Made by a program: the position numbers and the translations under genes. This document shows positions 25,839 to 34,086 of a DNA stretch of 64,000 bases, piece by piece. The stretch spans positions 1,291,001 to 1,355,000 of the forward strand of contig NZ_CP016268.1 in assembly GCF_001677435.1 (NCBI RefSeq), in the 5' to 3' direction. A model generated the notes under the pieces. It was given only the letters and a program-made list of their open reading frames with translations. It was not told the origin of the DNA and made no database searches. Position 1 is the stretch's first letter; every line of letters starts with the position of its first letter. This DNA is from Woeseia oceani. Its GTDB lineage: Bacteria; Pseudomonadota; Gammaproteobacteria; Steroidobacterales; Woeseiaceae.

Positions 25839-26969
25839 CTATTTTGCGGCGGCTGCGCGATCCAGATGAAAGTCACTGTCACCGAACAATATATCGATGG
25901 CGGTCATGCGCTTGAAAAAGTGCGCGATATCCAGCTCCCAGGTCATGCCCATGCCGCCGTGTATCTGCACGGCCTCCTGAGCAACTTTGCGGCCGGACGT
26001 GCCGATCAGGTACTTGAGTTCGCTGATGGCGGCGCCAGCTTCCGGACTTCCGGCGTCACTAAGCATGACGCTGCGCAGCAGCAACGACTTGGCCTGTTCA
26101 CAGGCCATGAGCGTGTCCACCATACGGTGTTGCAGTGCCTGAAAGCTGCCGATAGGCACGCCGAACTGCACACGCTGCTTTGTATAGTCCACTGTCTTGT
26201 CGTGCATTGTGCGCATAATGCCAACCGCTTCAGCACAAACCGCGAGCGTTCCGTCATTGACGGTTTCGGCGAGGGCCGAATAACCTTCATTCGGCTTGCC
26301 GAGCAAGGCGCTGTCAGCGACTTTCACGTCGCTCAGAACGATCTCCGCGGCACCGTGACCATCCACGGTCTTGTACGCATTTCGCGTTACTCCGGCTGCT
26401 GAGGCGTCAATGGCGAACAGCGAGATACCCGATTGCGCGGTTTGTTCGCCAGAGGTGCGCGCTGGCAGGATAATCAACTCGGCAGCGCCGCCGTTCAGGA
26501 CCAATGCTTTCGAGCCATTCAGAACCCATTGGTCACCCTCTCGGTTCGCACTGGTTGCAATATTGGCAATGTCGTATCGCGCGTGCGGTTCCGCAAATGC
26601 CAGCGCTGCCTGGCGACTGCCGTCAACGATACCCGCAAGCCAATCGGCTTTTTGTTCGGCACTCGCCAGCCGCTTTAGGATGCCGCCGGCAAGAATTACG
26701 TTGGCAAGAAAGGGTTCGACCACCAGGCCACGTCCGAACTGTTCCATCATCAACATCATTTCGACTGCACCGCCGTCGAAGCCGCCATCGGCGTCGCTGA
26801 ACAACATGGCTGTCCAGCCGAGATCGGCGCAGTTCTGCCAAACTTGCTGGCTGAAAGCATCGTCACTTTCGACAATCGCCATACGTTTGTCGAAGCTGTA
26901 ATCATTGTCGATAAAGCGAGCAATACTGTCCGCCAGCATCGACTGTTCTTCGGTGATTGAGAAATCCAT
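25839..26969 (-). CDS. Acyl-CoA dehydrogenase, non-canonical partner subunit
   Basis: This 376-residue flavoprotein has the acyl-CoA dehydrogenase fold: an N-terminal helical domain, a middle beta domain (QAALAFAEPHARYD, WVLNGSKALVLNG), and a C-terminal helical domain (VQIHGGMGMTWELDIAHFFKR). The C terminus lacks the usual Y-x-G-(T/S)-x-E-I segment that helps bind FAD across the dimer and ends instead in LFGDSDFHLDR. The adjacent dehydrogenase has that segment. This division of features is known from heterotetrameric dehydrogenases of steroid-type side-chain breakdown, so the two probably form one enzyme. Only 17 bp separate them. The substrate is unknown. Confidence 0.85.
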   Translation of the reverse strand: MDFSITEEQSMLADSIARFIDNDYSFDKRMAIVESDDAFSQQVWQNCADLGWTAMLFSDADGGFDGGAVEMMLMMEQFGRGLVVEPFLANVILAGGILKRLASAEQKADWLAGIVDGSRQAALAFAEPHARYDIANIATSANREGDQWVLNGSKALVLNGGAAELIILPARTSGEQTAQSGISLFAIDASAAGVTRNAYKTVDGHGAAEIVLSDVKVADSALLGKPNEGYSALAETVNDGTLAVCAEAVGIMRTMHDKTVDYTKQRVQFGVPIGSFQALQHRMVDTLMACEQAKSLLLRSVMLSDAGSPEAGAAISELKYLIGTSGRKVAQEAVQIHGGMGMTWELDIAHFFKRMTAIDILFGDSDFHLDRAAAAK

Positions 26970-26986
26970 AAGAACGTCCTGTCAGT

Positions 26987-28189
26987 TCAGAGCCCAAGCA
27001 CGTGCTTGGAAACGATGTTTTTCTGTATCTCGTTCGAGCCGCCGTAGATCGATGCTTTGCGGTTATTGAAATAGCGCAATGCCGAGAGCGTTTCCGAACC
27101 GAAGCCCGTTCGTTCGTCGACCGGGTATTCGGCGGTGAACTGCTGCGGCAGGTTGGGCAATGCGTAATATCCAGCCGCTTCCATAAACAGCGTATCCAGC
27201 GCCTGCTGAATTTCTGTTCCTTTGATCTTCAGTATTGACGACTCCGGGCCTGGCGCCTTGCCGACAGCGACGGCTGCCAGTGTTCTCAATTCAGTGAATT
27301 CGAGCGCTTGCAGGTCGATTTCCACGGCGGCCAGCTTGCGCGCGAAATTCTTGTTTTCGGCGAGCGGTGTACCACCGTGAACGGATTGCGCCATTATTTC
27401 CCGTAGTTTGCTGAGGCGGTACTTCGAACGTGCAACGCCTGCAATGTTGGTGCGTTCATGCTGCAGCAGGAGCTTGCCGTACGTCCAGCCTTTGCCTTCT
27501 TCCCCGACCAGGTTTTCGACAGGTACTTTTACGTTCTCAAAGTGGACTTCATTGACTTCACGTTCGCCCTCGATGGTGATGATGGGGCGCACCGTAACTC
27601 CCGGGGTCTGCATATCCACCAACACGAAACTGATGCCTTCCTGGCGCCGGGCAACATCACTGTTGGTACGCACGAGACAGAATATCCAGTCCGCGAAATG
27701 TCCCAGCGTCGTCCAGGTCTTGGTGCCGTTGATGACGTAGTGATCGCCTGCGCGGTCTGCGCGGGTTTTCAACGATGCTAGATCAGAACCGGAACCCGGT
27801 TCGGAATAGCCCTGACACCACCAGATATTGCTGGCGAGAGTGTCGGGCAGAAAGCGCTTTTTCTGTTCTTCGCTGCCAAAAGTGTAAATGATGGGCGCCA
27901 CCATCTTTACCCCAAACGGCACCATGTCCGGTGCATTGGCCATCGCTATTTCATTTTCAAACAGGTACTTCTGGACCGGCGTCCAGCCGGTGCCGCCGTA
28001 CTCAACCGGCCAGTTGATCGCCGCCCAGCCTCGCTGATGGAGGATCTTCTGCCAGCGCACGTAATCTTCACGCGTCAATTGCACGCCATTGTCCTGTTTG
28101 GCGCGGATATCGGCAGGGTATTGCTCGCGGAAGAAAGTTCGAACCTCTTCCTGAAAGGCCAGTTCGTCGTCGGTCAGGTTTACGTGCAT
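26987..28189 (-). CDS. Acyl-CoA dehydrogenase, canonical subunit of a pair
   Basis: This 400-residue flavoprotein introduces a double bond into an acyl-CoA and passes electrons to ETF. Visible elements are QGYSEPGSGSDLASLKTRA and INGTKTWTTLGHFADWIF in the flavin domain, and the C-terminal ASIYGGSNEIQKNIVSKHVL that completes the FAD site. The frame is open for another 94 codons upstream, but ATG 28189 (MHVNLTDDELAFQEEV) matches the family. It precedes the second, shorter dehydrogenase by 17 bp, probably in one transcript. ETF-QO is encoded at 47.3 kb. Possible substrates are branched or ring-derived acyl-CoAs, but the sequence does not decide this. Confidence 0.9.
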   Translation of the reverse strand: MHVNLTDDELAFQEEVRTFFREQYPADIRAKQDNGVQLTREDYVRWQKILHQRGWAAINWPVEYGGTGWTPVQKYLFENEIAMANAPDMVPFGVKMVAPIIYTFGSEEQKKRFLPDTLASNIWWCQGYSEPGSGSDLASLKTRADRAGDHYVINGTKTWTTLGHFADWIFCLVRTNSDVARRQEGISFVLVDMQTPGVTVRPIITIEGEREVNEVHFENVKVPVENLVGEEGKGWTYGKLLLQHERTNIAGVARSKYRLSKLREIMAQSVHGGTPLAENKNFARKLAAVEIDLQALEFTELRTLAAVAVGKAPGPESSILKIKGTEIQQALDTLFMEAAGYYALPNLPQQFTAEYPVDERTGFGSETLSALRYFNNRKASIYGGSNEIQKNIVSKHVLGL

Positions 28190-28577
28190 CGATTGACTCC
28201 GCTGATTGTCGGCATTGCCGGAACGTTGCCAGGCAGCCGCCCGGAAGGGCATTCCGGTGTGGGTACCGGATACTGGCAAGTCTTGCATGTTGCGGCGCGT
28301 CCCGCCGGTACCCTCAGGGCTTACGGTACCAAGGACGTGTTCGGAGCAGCAGTATATCGACCTATGTTGCAGCGCACAACCGGGGCGGGCGGACGGCAAA
28401 CTATTGAGCTGATTGGATAAATTAAACGTCGGATACCCGACCGGCAGGCAGCGGAGACGCCGCCGCGGCAAGCCATACCGAGCACCACAGGGGCCCGTTC
28501 TGACGAGTTTCGTGCGTGACTGGCAGCATGCGCTGCCAATGTGAACGCTCTACACTGCGCTTATCAGCTCCGGGCGA
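28190..28577. other. 388-bp divergent intergenic region between an acyl-CoA dehydrogenase gene and moaA
   Basis: No credible gene is seen. A perfect 7-bp stem hairpin, TGGCAGC-atgc-GCTGCCA, lies at 28521-28538, 40 nt before moaA. GGTACC occurs three times between about 28260 and 28330. I could not find the conserved core of a Moco riboswitch. Promoters for both flanking genes should lie here, but none stands out. Confidence 0.5.
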
Positions 28578-29651
28578 ATGGTGCAGAATACCCGCATGAG
28601 CTCCCTCCCTCCTGCCAGCGAGGCACCGGTGTCGTCCGGGCCCGTGGACAAACTCAAGCGACCAATGCGCGACTTGCGCATCTCGCTGCTTGATCAGTGC
28701 AACTTTCGTTGCCCGTATTGCATGCCGGAAAGTACCTATAACGAGGACTACCAGTTCTTGCGGCGGCAGCAGCGTCTGAGTCATGACGAGATAGTGCGGA
28801 TAGCCGGCATCGCGGTGAGCCTCGGAGTGAACAAGCTGCGTTTGACGGGTGGGGAGCCGCTGCTTGAGAAAAATGTGCCGGCGCTGGTTGCACGTTTGCG
28901 CGCGTTGCCCGACGTTGAAGATCTGGCATTGACGACCAATGGCACGCTGCTAAAACGGTACGCACAAGCACTGGCTGACGCCGGACTCGACCGGGTGACA
29001 GTCAGCCTCGACAGCCTGGACGCCGAGCTCTTTCACCGTATGAGTGGCGGTCGCGGTGAGCTCGACACCGTGCTTGCCGGTATCGATGCCGCGGCAGCGG
29101 CCGGTTTGACGCCAGTCAAGATCAACGCGGTTGTGCAACGCGGCGTCAACGAGCATACGGTCCTCGATTTGCTCGAACGGTTTCGCGGCAGCGGCCATAT
29201 CGTTCGGCTGATCGAGTTCATGGATGTCGGCAATCGAAACGGCTGGCGACTCGATCAGGTCGTGCCATCGCGAGAGCTGTTGGCAGCGATCCATGCACGC
29301 TGGCCGCTTGCGCCAGTGGATCCCAACTATGCCGGCGAAGTGGCCAGTCGCTATCGCTATGCTGACGGTGGTGGCGAAATTGGTTTCATTTCCTCTGTCA
29401 CGGAACCGTTCTGTGGCAACTGCAGTCGTGCACGTTTGTCGGCCGACGGGGTCCTGTATACCTGCTTGTTTGCGACCGTAGGGACTCCGCTTCGCGAGTT
29501 GTTGCGCAACGGTGCCAGCGATGACGAACTTCGCGCTCTGTTGCAGAATGTCTGGTTACGGCGAAATGACCGTTACAGTGAGTTGCGTGGGCGCGAAACT
29601 GTCACTGAAGCGCCATTGCGCAAAGTTGAAATGTACCGGATGGGTGGCTGA
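28578..29651 (+). CDS. moaA: GTP 3',8-cyclase MoaA
   Basis: This radical-SAM enzyme converts GTP to the cyclic intermediate of molybdenum cofactor synthesis, acting with MoaC. The 357-residue protein has the N-terminal [4Fe-4S] motif CNFRCPYC (Cys41, 45, 48), the SAM-binding LRLTGGEPLLEKNV, and the second cluster in EPFCGNCSRARLSADGVLYTC. It ends in the required Gly-Gly (YRMGG). The start is ATG 28578; ATG 28596 is an alternative and neither has a strong ribosome-binding site. It is the first gene of a run moaA-moaC-mobA-moaD-moaE. Confidence 0.95.
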   Translation: MVQNTRMSSLPPASEAPVSSGPVDKLKRPMRDLRISLLDQCNFRCPYCMPESTYNEDYQFLRRQQRLSHDEIVRIAGIAVSLGVNKLRLTGGEPLLEKNVPALVARLRALPDVEDLALTTNGTLLKRYAQALADAGLDRVTVSLDSLDAELFHRMSGGRGELDTVLAGIDAAAAAGLTPVKINAVVQRGVNEHTVLDLLERFRGSGHIVRLIEFMDVGNRNGWRLDQVVPSRELLAAIHARWPLAPVDPNYAGEVASRYRYADGGGEIGFISSVTEPFCGNCSRARLSADGVLYTCLFATVGTPLRELLRNGASDDELRALLQNVWLRRNDRYSELRGRETVTEAPLRKVEMYRMGG

Positions 29652-29726
29652 AGTCGTCAACCTCGACAATCTTCCTGCGGCGAGTGGTCGTCGCACACGC
29701 CTTGATACAGAGTAAGAGATCTATTG

Positions 29727-30203
29727 ATGAGCAAGTTAAGCCATATTGACGAGCAAAACCGACCGACGATGGTTGATGTCAGCCACAAGACCGCAAGCGC
29801 CCGACAAGCACATGCGCGGGCCCTGGTCGAGTTTCCCGCGGAGGTCGCTGCCCGGTTTGCCGATGGCGATATTCAGACGGCCAAGGGGCCGGTATTCGCA
29901 ACGGCAATCATCGCCGGTGTGATGGGCGCAAAACGCACGCACGAGCTGATACCGTTTTGCCACCCGTTGGGCCTTGATAATTGCGCGATCGAAATACACC
30001 TGGATGAGGAACGTCGCGCTGTTATTGATTGCCATTGCAAGGTCAATCACCGTACGGGCGTGGAAATGGAAGCGCTGACGGGCGCAACCGTGGCTGCGTT
30101 GACGGTATACGACATGTGCAAAGCGCTGTCGCATGAGATTCGCATTACGGAAACTCGCTTGATCGCGAAAACCGGCGGCAAAAAGGACTATCACAGTGAA
30201 TGA
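29727..30203 (+). CDS. moaC: Cyclic pyranopterin monophosphate synthase MoaC
   Basis: MoaC turns the MoaA product into cyclic pyranopterin monophosphate, the second half of the first step of Moco synthesis. The 158-residue sequence has MVDVSHKTASARQAHARA at the start, KRTHELIPFCHPLGLDNCAI in the core, and VEMEALTGATVAALTVYDMCK, all family hallmarks. ATG 29727 is used; a TTG immediately precedes it in frame. It overlaps mobA by 8 bp, indicating translational coupling. Confidence 0.96.
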   Translation: MSKLSHIDEQNRPTMVDVSHKTASARQAHARALVEFPAEVAARFADGDIQTAKGPVFATAIIAGVMGAKRTHELIPFCHPLGLDNCAIEIHLDEERRAVIDCHCKVNHRTGVEMEALTGATVAALTVYDMCKALSHEIRITETRLIAKTGGKKDYHSE

Positions 30204-30789
30204 CGCGCCGGTACTCAAAGGGTTAGTGCTTGCCGGTGGACAAAGCCGCAGGATGGGTAGCGACAAAGCGCTATTGCTGCATGACGGGCGCAGCCAGCTG
30301 GCTTACACGATGGCGTTGCTTGGTCAATTCACGTCGGCAGCCTACGTGTCGACGAGCAAGGCGTTGCGGGACGAAACCGAACGCGCGAGCTTTCCGCAGA
30401 TTGTCGATCGATATGACGACCTTGGACCGGTCGCAGGTATCTTGTCGGCGATGGATACGGACCCTCAGGCAGCCTGGCTGGTGGTGGCGGTTGATCTGCC
30501 GAACATCGATGACCGTACACTCGGCTTTCTTGTTGAATCGCGTAACGCTGCGCAGCCGTTTAGCGCATTTCGCAGCAGTCACAATGAGCTTCCGGAACCT
30601 CTGTGCGCGGTCTACGAACCGTCTGCGCGCGCGATAATTGACGATTTCGTGGCGCAGGGAATCGTTTGCCCACGCAAGATCATGATTCGATCCGATACCT
30701 GTTTGCTAAACCAGCCGAATGCCAATGCACTGGATAACATGAATACACCCGATGACCTCGCACGCAGTGATCTGCAGGTAGCGCAATGA
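30196..30789 (+). CDS. mobA: Molybdenum cofactor guanylyltransferase MobA
   Basis: MobA attaches GMP to molybdopterin to make the guanine dinucleotide form used by DMSO reductase-family enzymes. The 197-residue protein has the nucleotidyltransferase signature LVLAGGQSRRMGSDKALL and the metal-binding aspartate in LVVAVDLPNIDDRT. The fold fits MobA, though the C-terminal part is on the short side. It starts inside moaC and overlaps moaD by 4 bp (ATGA), so the three are translationally coupled. A mobA within the moa run is not the most usual order. Together with mocA, both dinucleotide forms of the cofactor seem possible. Confidence 0.88.
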   Translation: MNDAPVLKGLVLAGGQSRRMGSDKALLLHDGRSQLAYTMALLGQFTSAAYVSTSKALRDETERASFPQIVDRYDDLGPVAGILSAMDTDPQAAWLVVAVDLPNIDDRTLGFLVESRNAAQPFSAFRSSHNELPEPLCAVYEPSARAIIDDFVAQGIVCPRKIMIRSDTCLLNQPNANALDNMNTPDDLARSDLQVAQ

Positions 30790-31031
30790 GCAAAGAACTT
30801 ACAGTTCGGTATTTCGCCATGTTTCGCGAGAACGCCGGCAAGACCGAGGAGCGTGTTACGACAAGCGCCGCGACCGCCGCCGATCTGTTTCGCGAGTTGC
30901 ATGACAGGCACGGTTCGGCCGAACCGTTGGCGCATTGCAAAGTGGCGATTAATGATGAAATGGCGAGCTGGGACAGCGTTTTGACGGACGGTGACACCGT
31001 TTTACTGTTCCCACCGGTTGCAGGTGGCTGA
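30786..31031 (+). CDS. moaD: Molybdopterin synthase sulfur carrier subunit MoaD
   Basis: MoaD carries the sulfur, as a C-terminal thiocarboxylate, that MoaE inserts into cyclic pyranopterin. The 81-residue protein has the ubiquitin-like beta-grasp fold with the typical end LLFPPVAGG, including the functional terminal Gly-Gly. It overlaps mobA by 4 bp and is 1 bp from the moaE start. The first residues, MSKELTVRYFAMFRENAGK, match the family. Confidence 0.95.
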   Translation: MSKELTVRYFAMFRENAGKTEERVTTSAATAADLFRELHDRHGSAEPLAHCKVAINDEMASWDSVLTDGDTVLLFPPVAGG

Positions 31032-31032
31032 C

Positions 31033-31461
31033 ATGATGACGATGGTTGAATCGACGATAGACCCGGAACAGCTGCGAACAGCATTGCTGGATCAGGCGGC
31101 GGGCGCATACGCCGGCTTCGAAGGCTGGATACGCAATCACAATGACGGGCAGTCTGTGCTGCGTCTCGAATACGAGGCCTACGCACCGTTGGCCGTAAAG
31201 GAAGGTGAGCGCGTTATACAGGAAGCGATGGCAAAGTTCGACGTACTGCACGCGCGTTGCGTACACCGCTCCGGATTGCTGGAGATCGGCGATTGCGCCG
31301 TCTGGGTCGGAGTCTCAGCCGCACATCGCGATGCCGCTTTCGATGCCTGTCGCTACATCATTGACCAGGTTAAGGTCCGACTGCCGATCTGGAAGAAAGA
31401 GCACTACACCAACGGCGATAGCGGCTGGGTCAACTGCGAACGCTGCGCGGCACACGCCTGA
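31033..31461 (+). CDS. moaE: Molybdopterin synthase catalytic subunit MoaE
   Basis: MoaE is the large subunit of molybdopterin synthase and makes the dithiolene of molybdopterin with sulfur from MoaD. The 142-residue protein includes GAYAGFEGWIRNHNDGQSV, LEYEAYAPLAVKEGE and the catalytic-site KVRLPIWKKEHYTNGDSGWVN near its end. ATG 31033 is the likely start; the frame extends upstream into moaD. It is the last gene of the moa run and ends 1 bp before the convergent mocA stop. Confidence 0.95.
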   Translation: MMTMVESTIDPEQLRTALLDQAAGAYAGFEGWIRNHNDGQSVLRLEYEAYAPLAVKEGERVIQEAMAKFDVLHARCVHRSGLLEIGDCAVWVGVSAAHRDAAFDACRYIIDQVKVRLPIWKKEHYTNGDSGWVNCERCAAHA

Positions 31462-31462
31462 T

Positions 31463-32065
31463 CTAGCGGCCAGGGCTACGGGTAAGATCAGCAAGGTCAG
31501 ATGGCTGGTCGATGTCCACAGCGGCGGCTGCGCAATCGATGGCAATGACATGCTCACCTTGAGCGGATATCAGCGCCCGTGCGCCCTGGTCGCCGCGCAA
31601 CGCGAGTAAATCGTCAAACAGTTCGGCTGGAATGATCGCCGGTACACCCAGGGTTCCGGAATAACGGCTGGCTACCACGCGCCGCGGTTCCCGACACCAA
31701 CGTTGTTTGAGGCGTGTCAGATGGTCACGACCAACCAGTGGCTGGTCTGCGAGCACTAGTAAAACGCCTGCCGCGATGCCCTGTACCGCTGCGACAGCGG
31801 TGCAGATTGAGCTCGCAATGCCGTCGCGGTAACGATCATTGCAAACCAGGAACCCAGCGAGTGGGGCGGCGGCCCTGTGCACGGCCTCGGCAGCATTGCC
31901 AACAACAAGCATAGTGTGTTCGCCACAAACCGCTTCTGCTTCACGCACAGCGTGCTCAACAAGCGTTTGCTCGCCAATGGTCGCCAGTTGTTTCGGCGTA
32001 CCGAAGCGCTGTGACTGCCCGGCAGCGAGCACCAGTGCGAATAGCGGCAGTGATTTGTCACGCAT
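31463..32065 (-). CDS. mocA: Molybdenum cofactor cytidylyltransferase (MocA-like)
   Basis: MocA joins CMP to molybdopterin to give the cytosine dinucleotide form used by xanthine dehydrogenase and CO dehydrogenase-type enzymes. The nucleotidyltransferase motif is LVLAAGQSQRFGTPKQL, with VLLVLADQPLVGRDH as the metal-binding strand and GVPAIIPAELFDDLLALRGD in the family-specific region. The start is uncertain: ATG 32065, 32071 or 32101. It is convergent with moaE. MocA and XdhC usually serve the same enzymes, which links it to the cox genes at 13-16 kb. Confidence 0.87.
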   Translation of the reverse strand: MRDKSLPLFALVLAAGQSQRFGTPKQLATIGEQTLVEHAVREAEAVCGEHTMLVVGNAAEAVHRAAAPLAGFLVCNDRYRDGIASSICTAVAAVQGIAAGVLLVLADQPLVGRDHLTRLKQRWCREPRRVVASRYSGTLGVPAIIPAELFDDLLALRGDQGARALISAQGEHVIAIDCAAAAVDIDQPSDLADLTRSPGR

Positions 32066-32284
32066 GCACATGCCCGCGCCAGCAAAGACAGGGTGCTGCA
32101 AGCATCAGATAGAAAGAGAAAGCTGCGTCAGGCACATCCGGGCAGTATAGTTGCCTCGGGATACACGGCCAATACGGACGTAGCGATTGTTCGGCACTTG
32201 CCCTGTTGTCTGCATGTGTGTATTCCTGTCAACCTGATTGCCGATGTAACCGGCAACGTCTTGCGACAAACCGGGGATTTGAGT

Positions 32285-32776
32285 TTGCATACGATTAGAT
32301 CATTTGAAGATGCCAAGGCACTGGAAGGCCAGGAGATCGGCTTGTCGGACTGGTCCGTTGTTGATCAGAAGTGCATTGATCAATTCGCCGAAGCGACCGG
32401 CGATTTTCAATGGATACACGTTGATACAGCGCGCGCAGCAAAAGAGCTGCCGGAAGGCAAGACTATCGCGCATGGTTACCTCACCTTGTCTCTGATTCCC
32501 GCATTGACACAGCAGTTTGTCAGTTTCGAGAATCTTGCACGTGCCATCAATTTCGGCTGCAACAAGGTGCGCTTCTATACCATGGTTCCGGTGGGCAGCC
32601 GGGTGCGCGCAAGAGCAACTATCGTGCAGGCGCGACAACGTGCTGGCGCATTGCACCTGTCGTCCGAGGTTCGCGTTGAAGTTGAAGGCGAACGCAAGCC
32701 TGCCTGTGTTGCAGAGACGTTGGGAATGTACTTTTTCGATTCGCCTGAAGGCGAGCAAACAACGCCAGAATCATAA
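32285..32776 (+). CDS. MaoC-like (R)-specific enoyl-CoA hydratase
   Basis: MaoC-type hot-dog-fold proteins hydrate enoyl-CoA thioesters. The 163-residue protein has FAEATGDFQWIHVD and KTIAHGYLTLSLIP, which hold the Asp/His catalytic pair and match the single-domain hydratase group. No ATG is available before the domain. A TTG at 32285 with GGGGA about 7 nt upstream gives the normal N terminus (LHTIRSFEDAKALEGQ). An acyl-CoA ligase, thioesterase and dehydrogenases lie nearby, suggesting a role in fatty-acid or aliphatic acid breakdown. Confidence 0.86.
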   Translation: MHTIRSFEDAKALEGQEIGLSDWSVVDQKCIDQFAEATGDFQWIHVDTARAAKELPEGKTIAHGYLTLSLIPALTQQFVSFENLARAINFGCNKVRFYTMVPVGSRVRARATIVQARQRAGALHLSSEVRVEVEGERKPACVAETLGMYFFDSPEGEQTTPES

Positions 32777-32787
32777 GGGAGATTTTC

Positions 32788-32970
32788 ATGCAGGTTCAAA
32801 TATCTTCTTTTTTCGGTTTGCTGATTCTGCTCGCCGATATCTACGCTGTACTGCAAATCGCGCAATCAGGCGCGAGTGACGCCCGCAAGGTTATATGGAT
32901 TGCCGTTGTCATCTTGCTGCCAGTGTTGGGTTTGCTGCTCTGGTATCTGGCCGGGCCGAAGAAACCCTGA
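32788..32970 (+). CDS. Small PLDc_N-type membrane protein
   Basis: This 60-residue protein is two membrane helices (about residues 5-25 and 35-55) with AQSGASDARKVIWIAVVILL between them and the ending LGLLLWYLAGPKKP. This is the phospholipase D N-terminal (PLDc_N) type helical hairpin found alone in many small bacterial proteins. ATG 32788 follows the MaoC gene by 11 bp with AGGGAG before it, so it is probably co-transcribed. Its stop directly abuts the convergent nitrilase stop. The function of such stand-alone proteins is not known. Confidence 0.85.
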   Translation: MQVQISSFFGLLILLADIYAVLQIAQSGASDARKVIWIAVVILLPVLGLLLWYLAGPKKP

Positions 32971-33942
32971 CTAGAGCGTTTCGTCGCCGTTGAATTCGGC
33001 CGTCGTCTGGCGTTTTCGTTCTACAGTCAGGCGGGTAACGTCTGGTCGGGAATAGTGGCCGGCAGGGTCCATGTTGTGACGTTCTTCAAGTACCCGCCGG
33101 TGATCCAGTGTGGCGATACGCAGAGCCTCGCTGCCGGTTTCGGGCGCTAACAGCCATGCGCCGTCCGGGGCCGCAATACAGGAACCGCCGTCCGCCAGAT
33201 TGCCTCGGCATGCTGTTTTGAGCGTGTCAAAATGCGGCAATGCCGGATCGATGTCTTCTGCACGCATCAAGCCGCTGACAGAAACCACGAATGACCGGCC
33301 TTCCTTAGCGATGAAGCGGGTGATGTCCTCAGTATTGCGTTGACTGCCGGGCCAGATTGCGACATGCAGGTCCTCTCCTTGAGCGTAGAGAGCCGCGCGC
33401 GCGAGCGGTAACCAGTTCTCCCAGCAATTCAGGCCGCCAACGGTAAATGCACCCAGCGGGTGGGTACGCAGGCCGTGACCATCGCCGCAAGACCACACGA
33501 GGCGCTCCTCGTACGTCGGCATCAGTTTGCGGTGTACAGATGCGATCTTGCCATTCGCATTGATGTACACCACAGAGCAATACAGGCTATGGCCGCGGTC
33601 CGCGGCTTTCTCAATAACCCCGAGGTAAACGGCAATTCCCCGTTTCGCGGCCAGCGCCGCCAACGGCTCGAGATGCCCTGCGGCTATGTCCACCGCCTCG
33701 TTAACGTAGTGCGCGTACAGTTCCTTTTGCAGGCGGGAATCGAAGCGAGCGCCGTCCGTGCGTTCAACCCAGAACGGGTAGCCAGGGACCAGTGCTTCAC
33801 CAAATACAACAAGCTCGCAGCCTTCTGCCGCTGCCTGTTCGAGCCAGACGCCGACCTTGTCGAGGGTTGCGTCCCGGCGCAGCCAGCAGGGCGCAATTTG
33901 TGCCAGGCCGACAGTCAGTGTGTGGGGATGGCGGGCGACCAT
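32971..33942 (-). CDS. Nitrilase (carbon-nitrogen hydrolase family)
   Basis: This 323-residue enzyme belongs to the true nitrilase branch, which hydrolyses organic nitriles to acids and ammonia. The catalytic triad is visible: Glu in VVFGEALVPGYPFW, Lys in VHRKLMPTYEERLVW, and Cys in GLNCWENWLPLARAAL. The NCWEN sequence after the cysteine is the branch signature, and the length is normal. The start is ATG 33942. It is divergent from the acyl-CoA ligase gene. The acid product could be activated by that ligase, but this is conjecture. Aliphatic versus aromatic preference is not readable. Confidence 0.87.
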   Translation of the reverse strand: MVARHPHTLTVGLAQIAPCWLRRDATLDKVGVWLEQAAAEGCELVVFGEALVPGYPFWVERTDGARFDSRLQKELYAHYVNEAVDIAAGHLEPLAALAAKRGIAVYLGVIEKAADRGHSLYCSVVYINANGKIASVHRKLMPTYEERLVWSCGDGHGLRTHPLGAFTVGGLNCWENWLPLARAALYAQGEDLHVAIWPGSQRNTEDITRFIAKEGRSFVVSVSGLMRAEDIDPALPHFDTLKTACRGNLADGGSCIAAPDGAWLLAPETGSEALRIATLDHRRVLEERHNMDPAGHYSRPDVTRLTVERKRQTTAEFNGDETL

Positions 33943-34086
33943 TGATACTCCTTGGCAGCAGGCGAGCGGATCGGGAACTTGCTGTCAGCATAGCATCCGC
34001 CGTTGCCGACAATGCTTGCAGTCACAGCGCATTGGCCTGTTAAATGTCCATTGTTGCCACAGAAAACGGAAACCAAAGGGGTGGGT

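Noticed and set aside
28190-28577. Possible Moco riboswitch ahead of moaA
   Set aside because: I looked for the conserved core of the riboswitch and did not find it; only a short hairpin is present, so no call is made.
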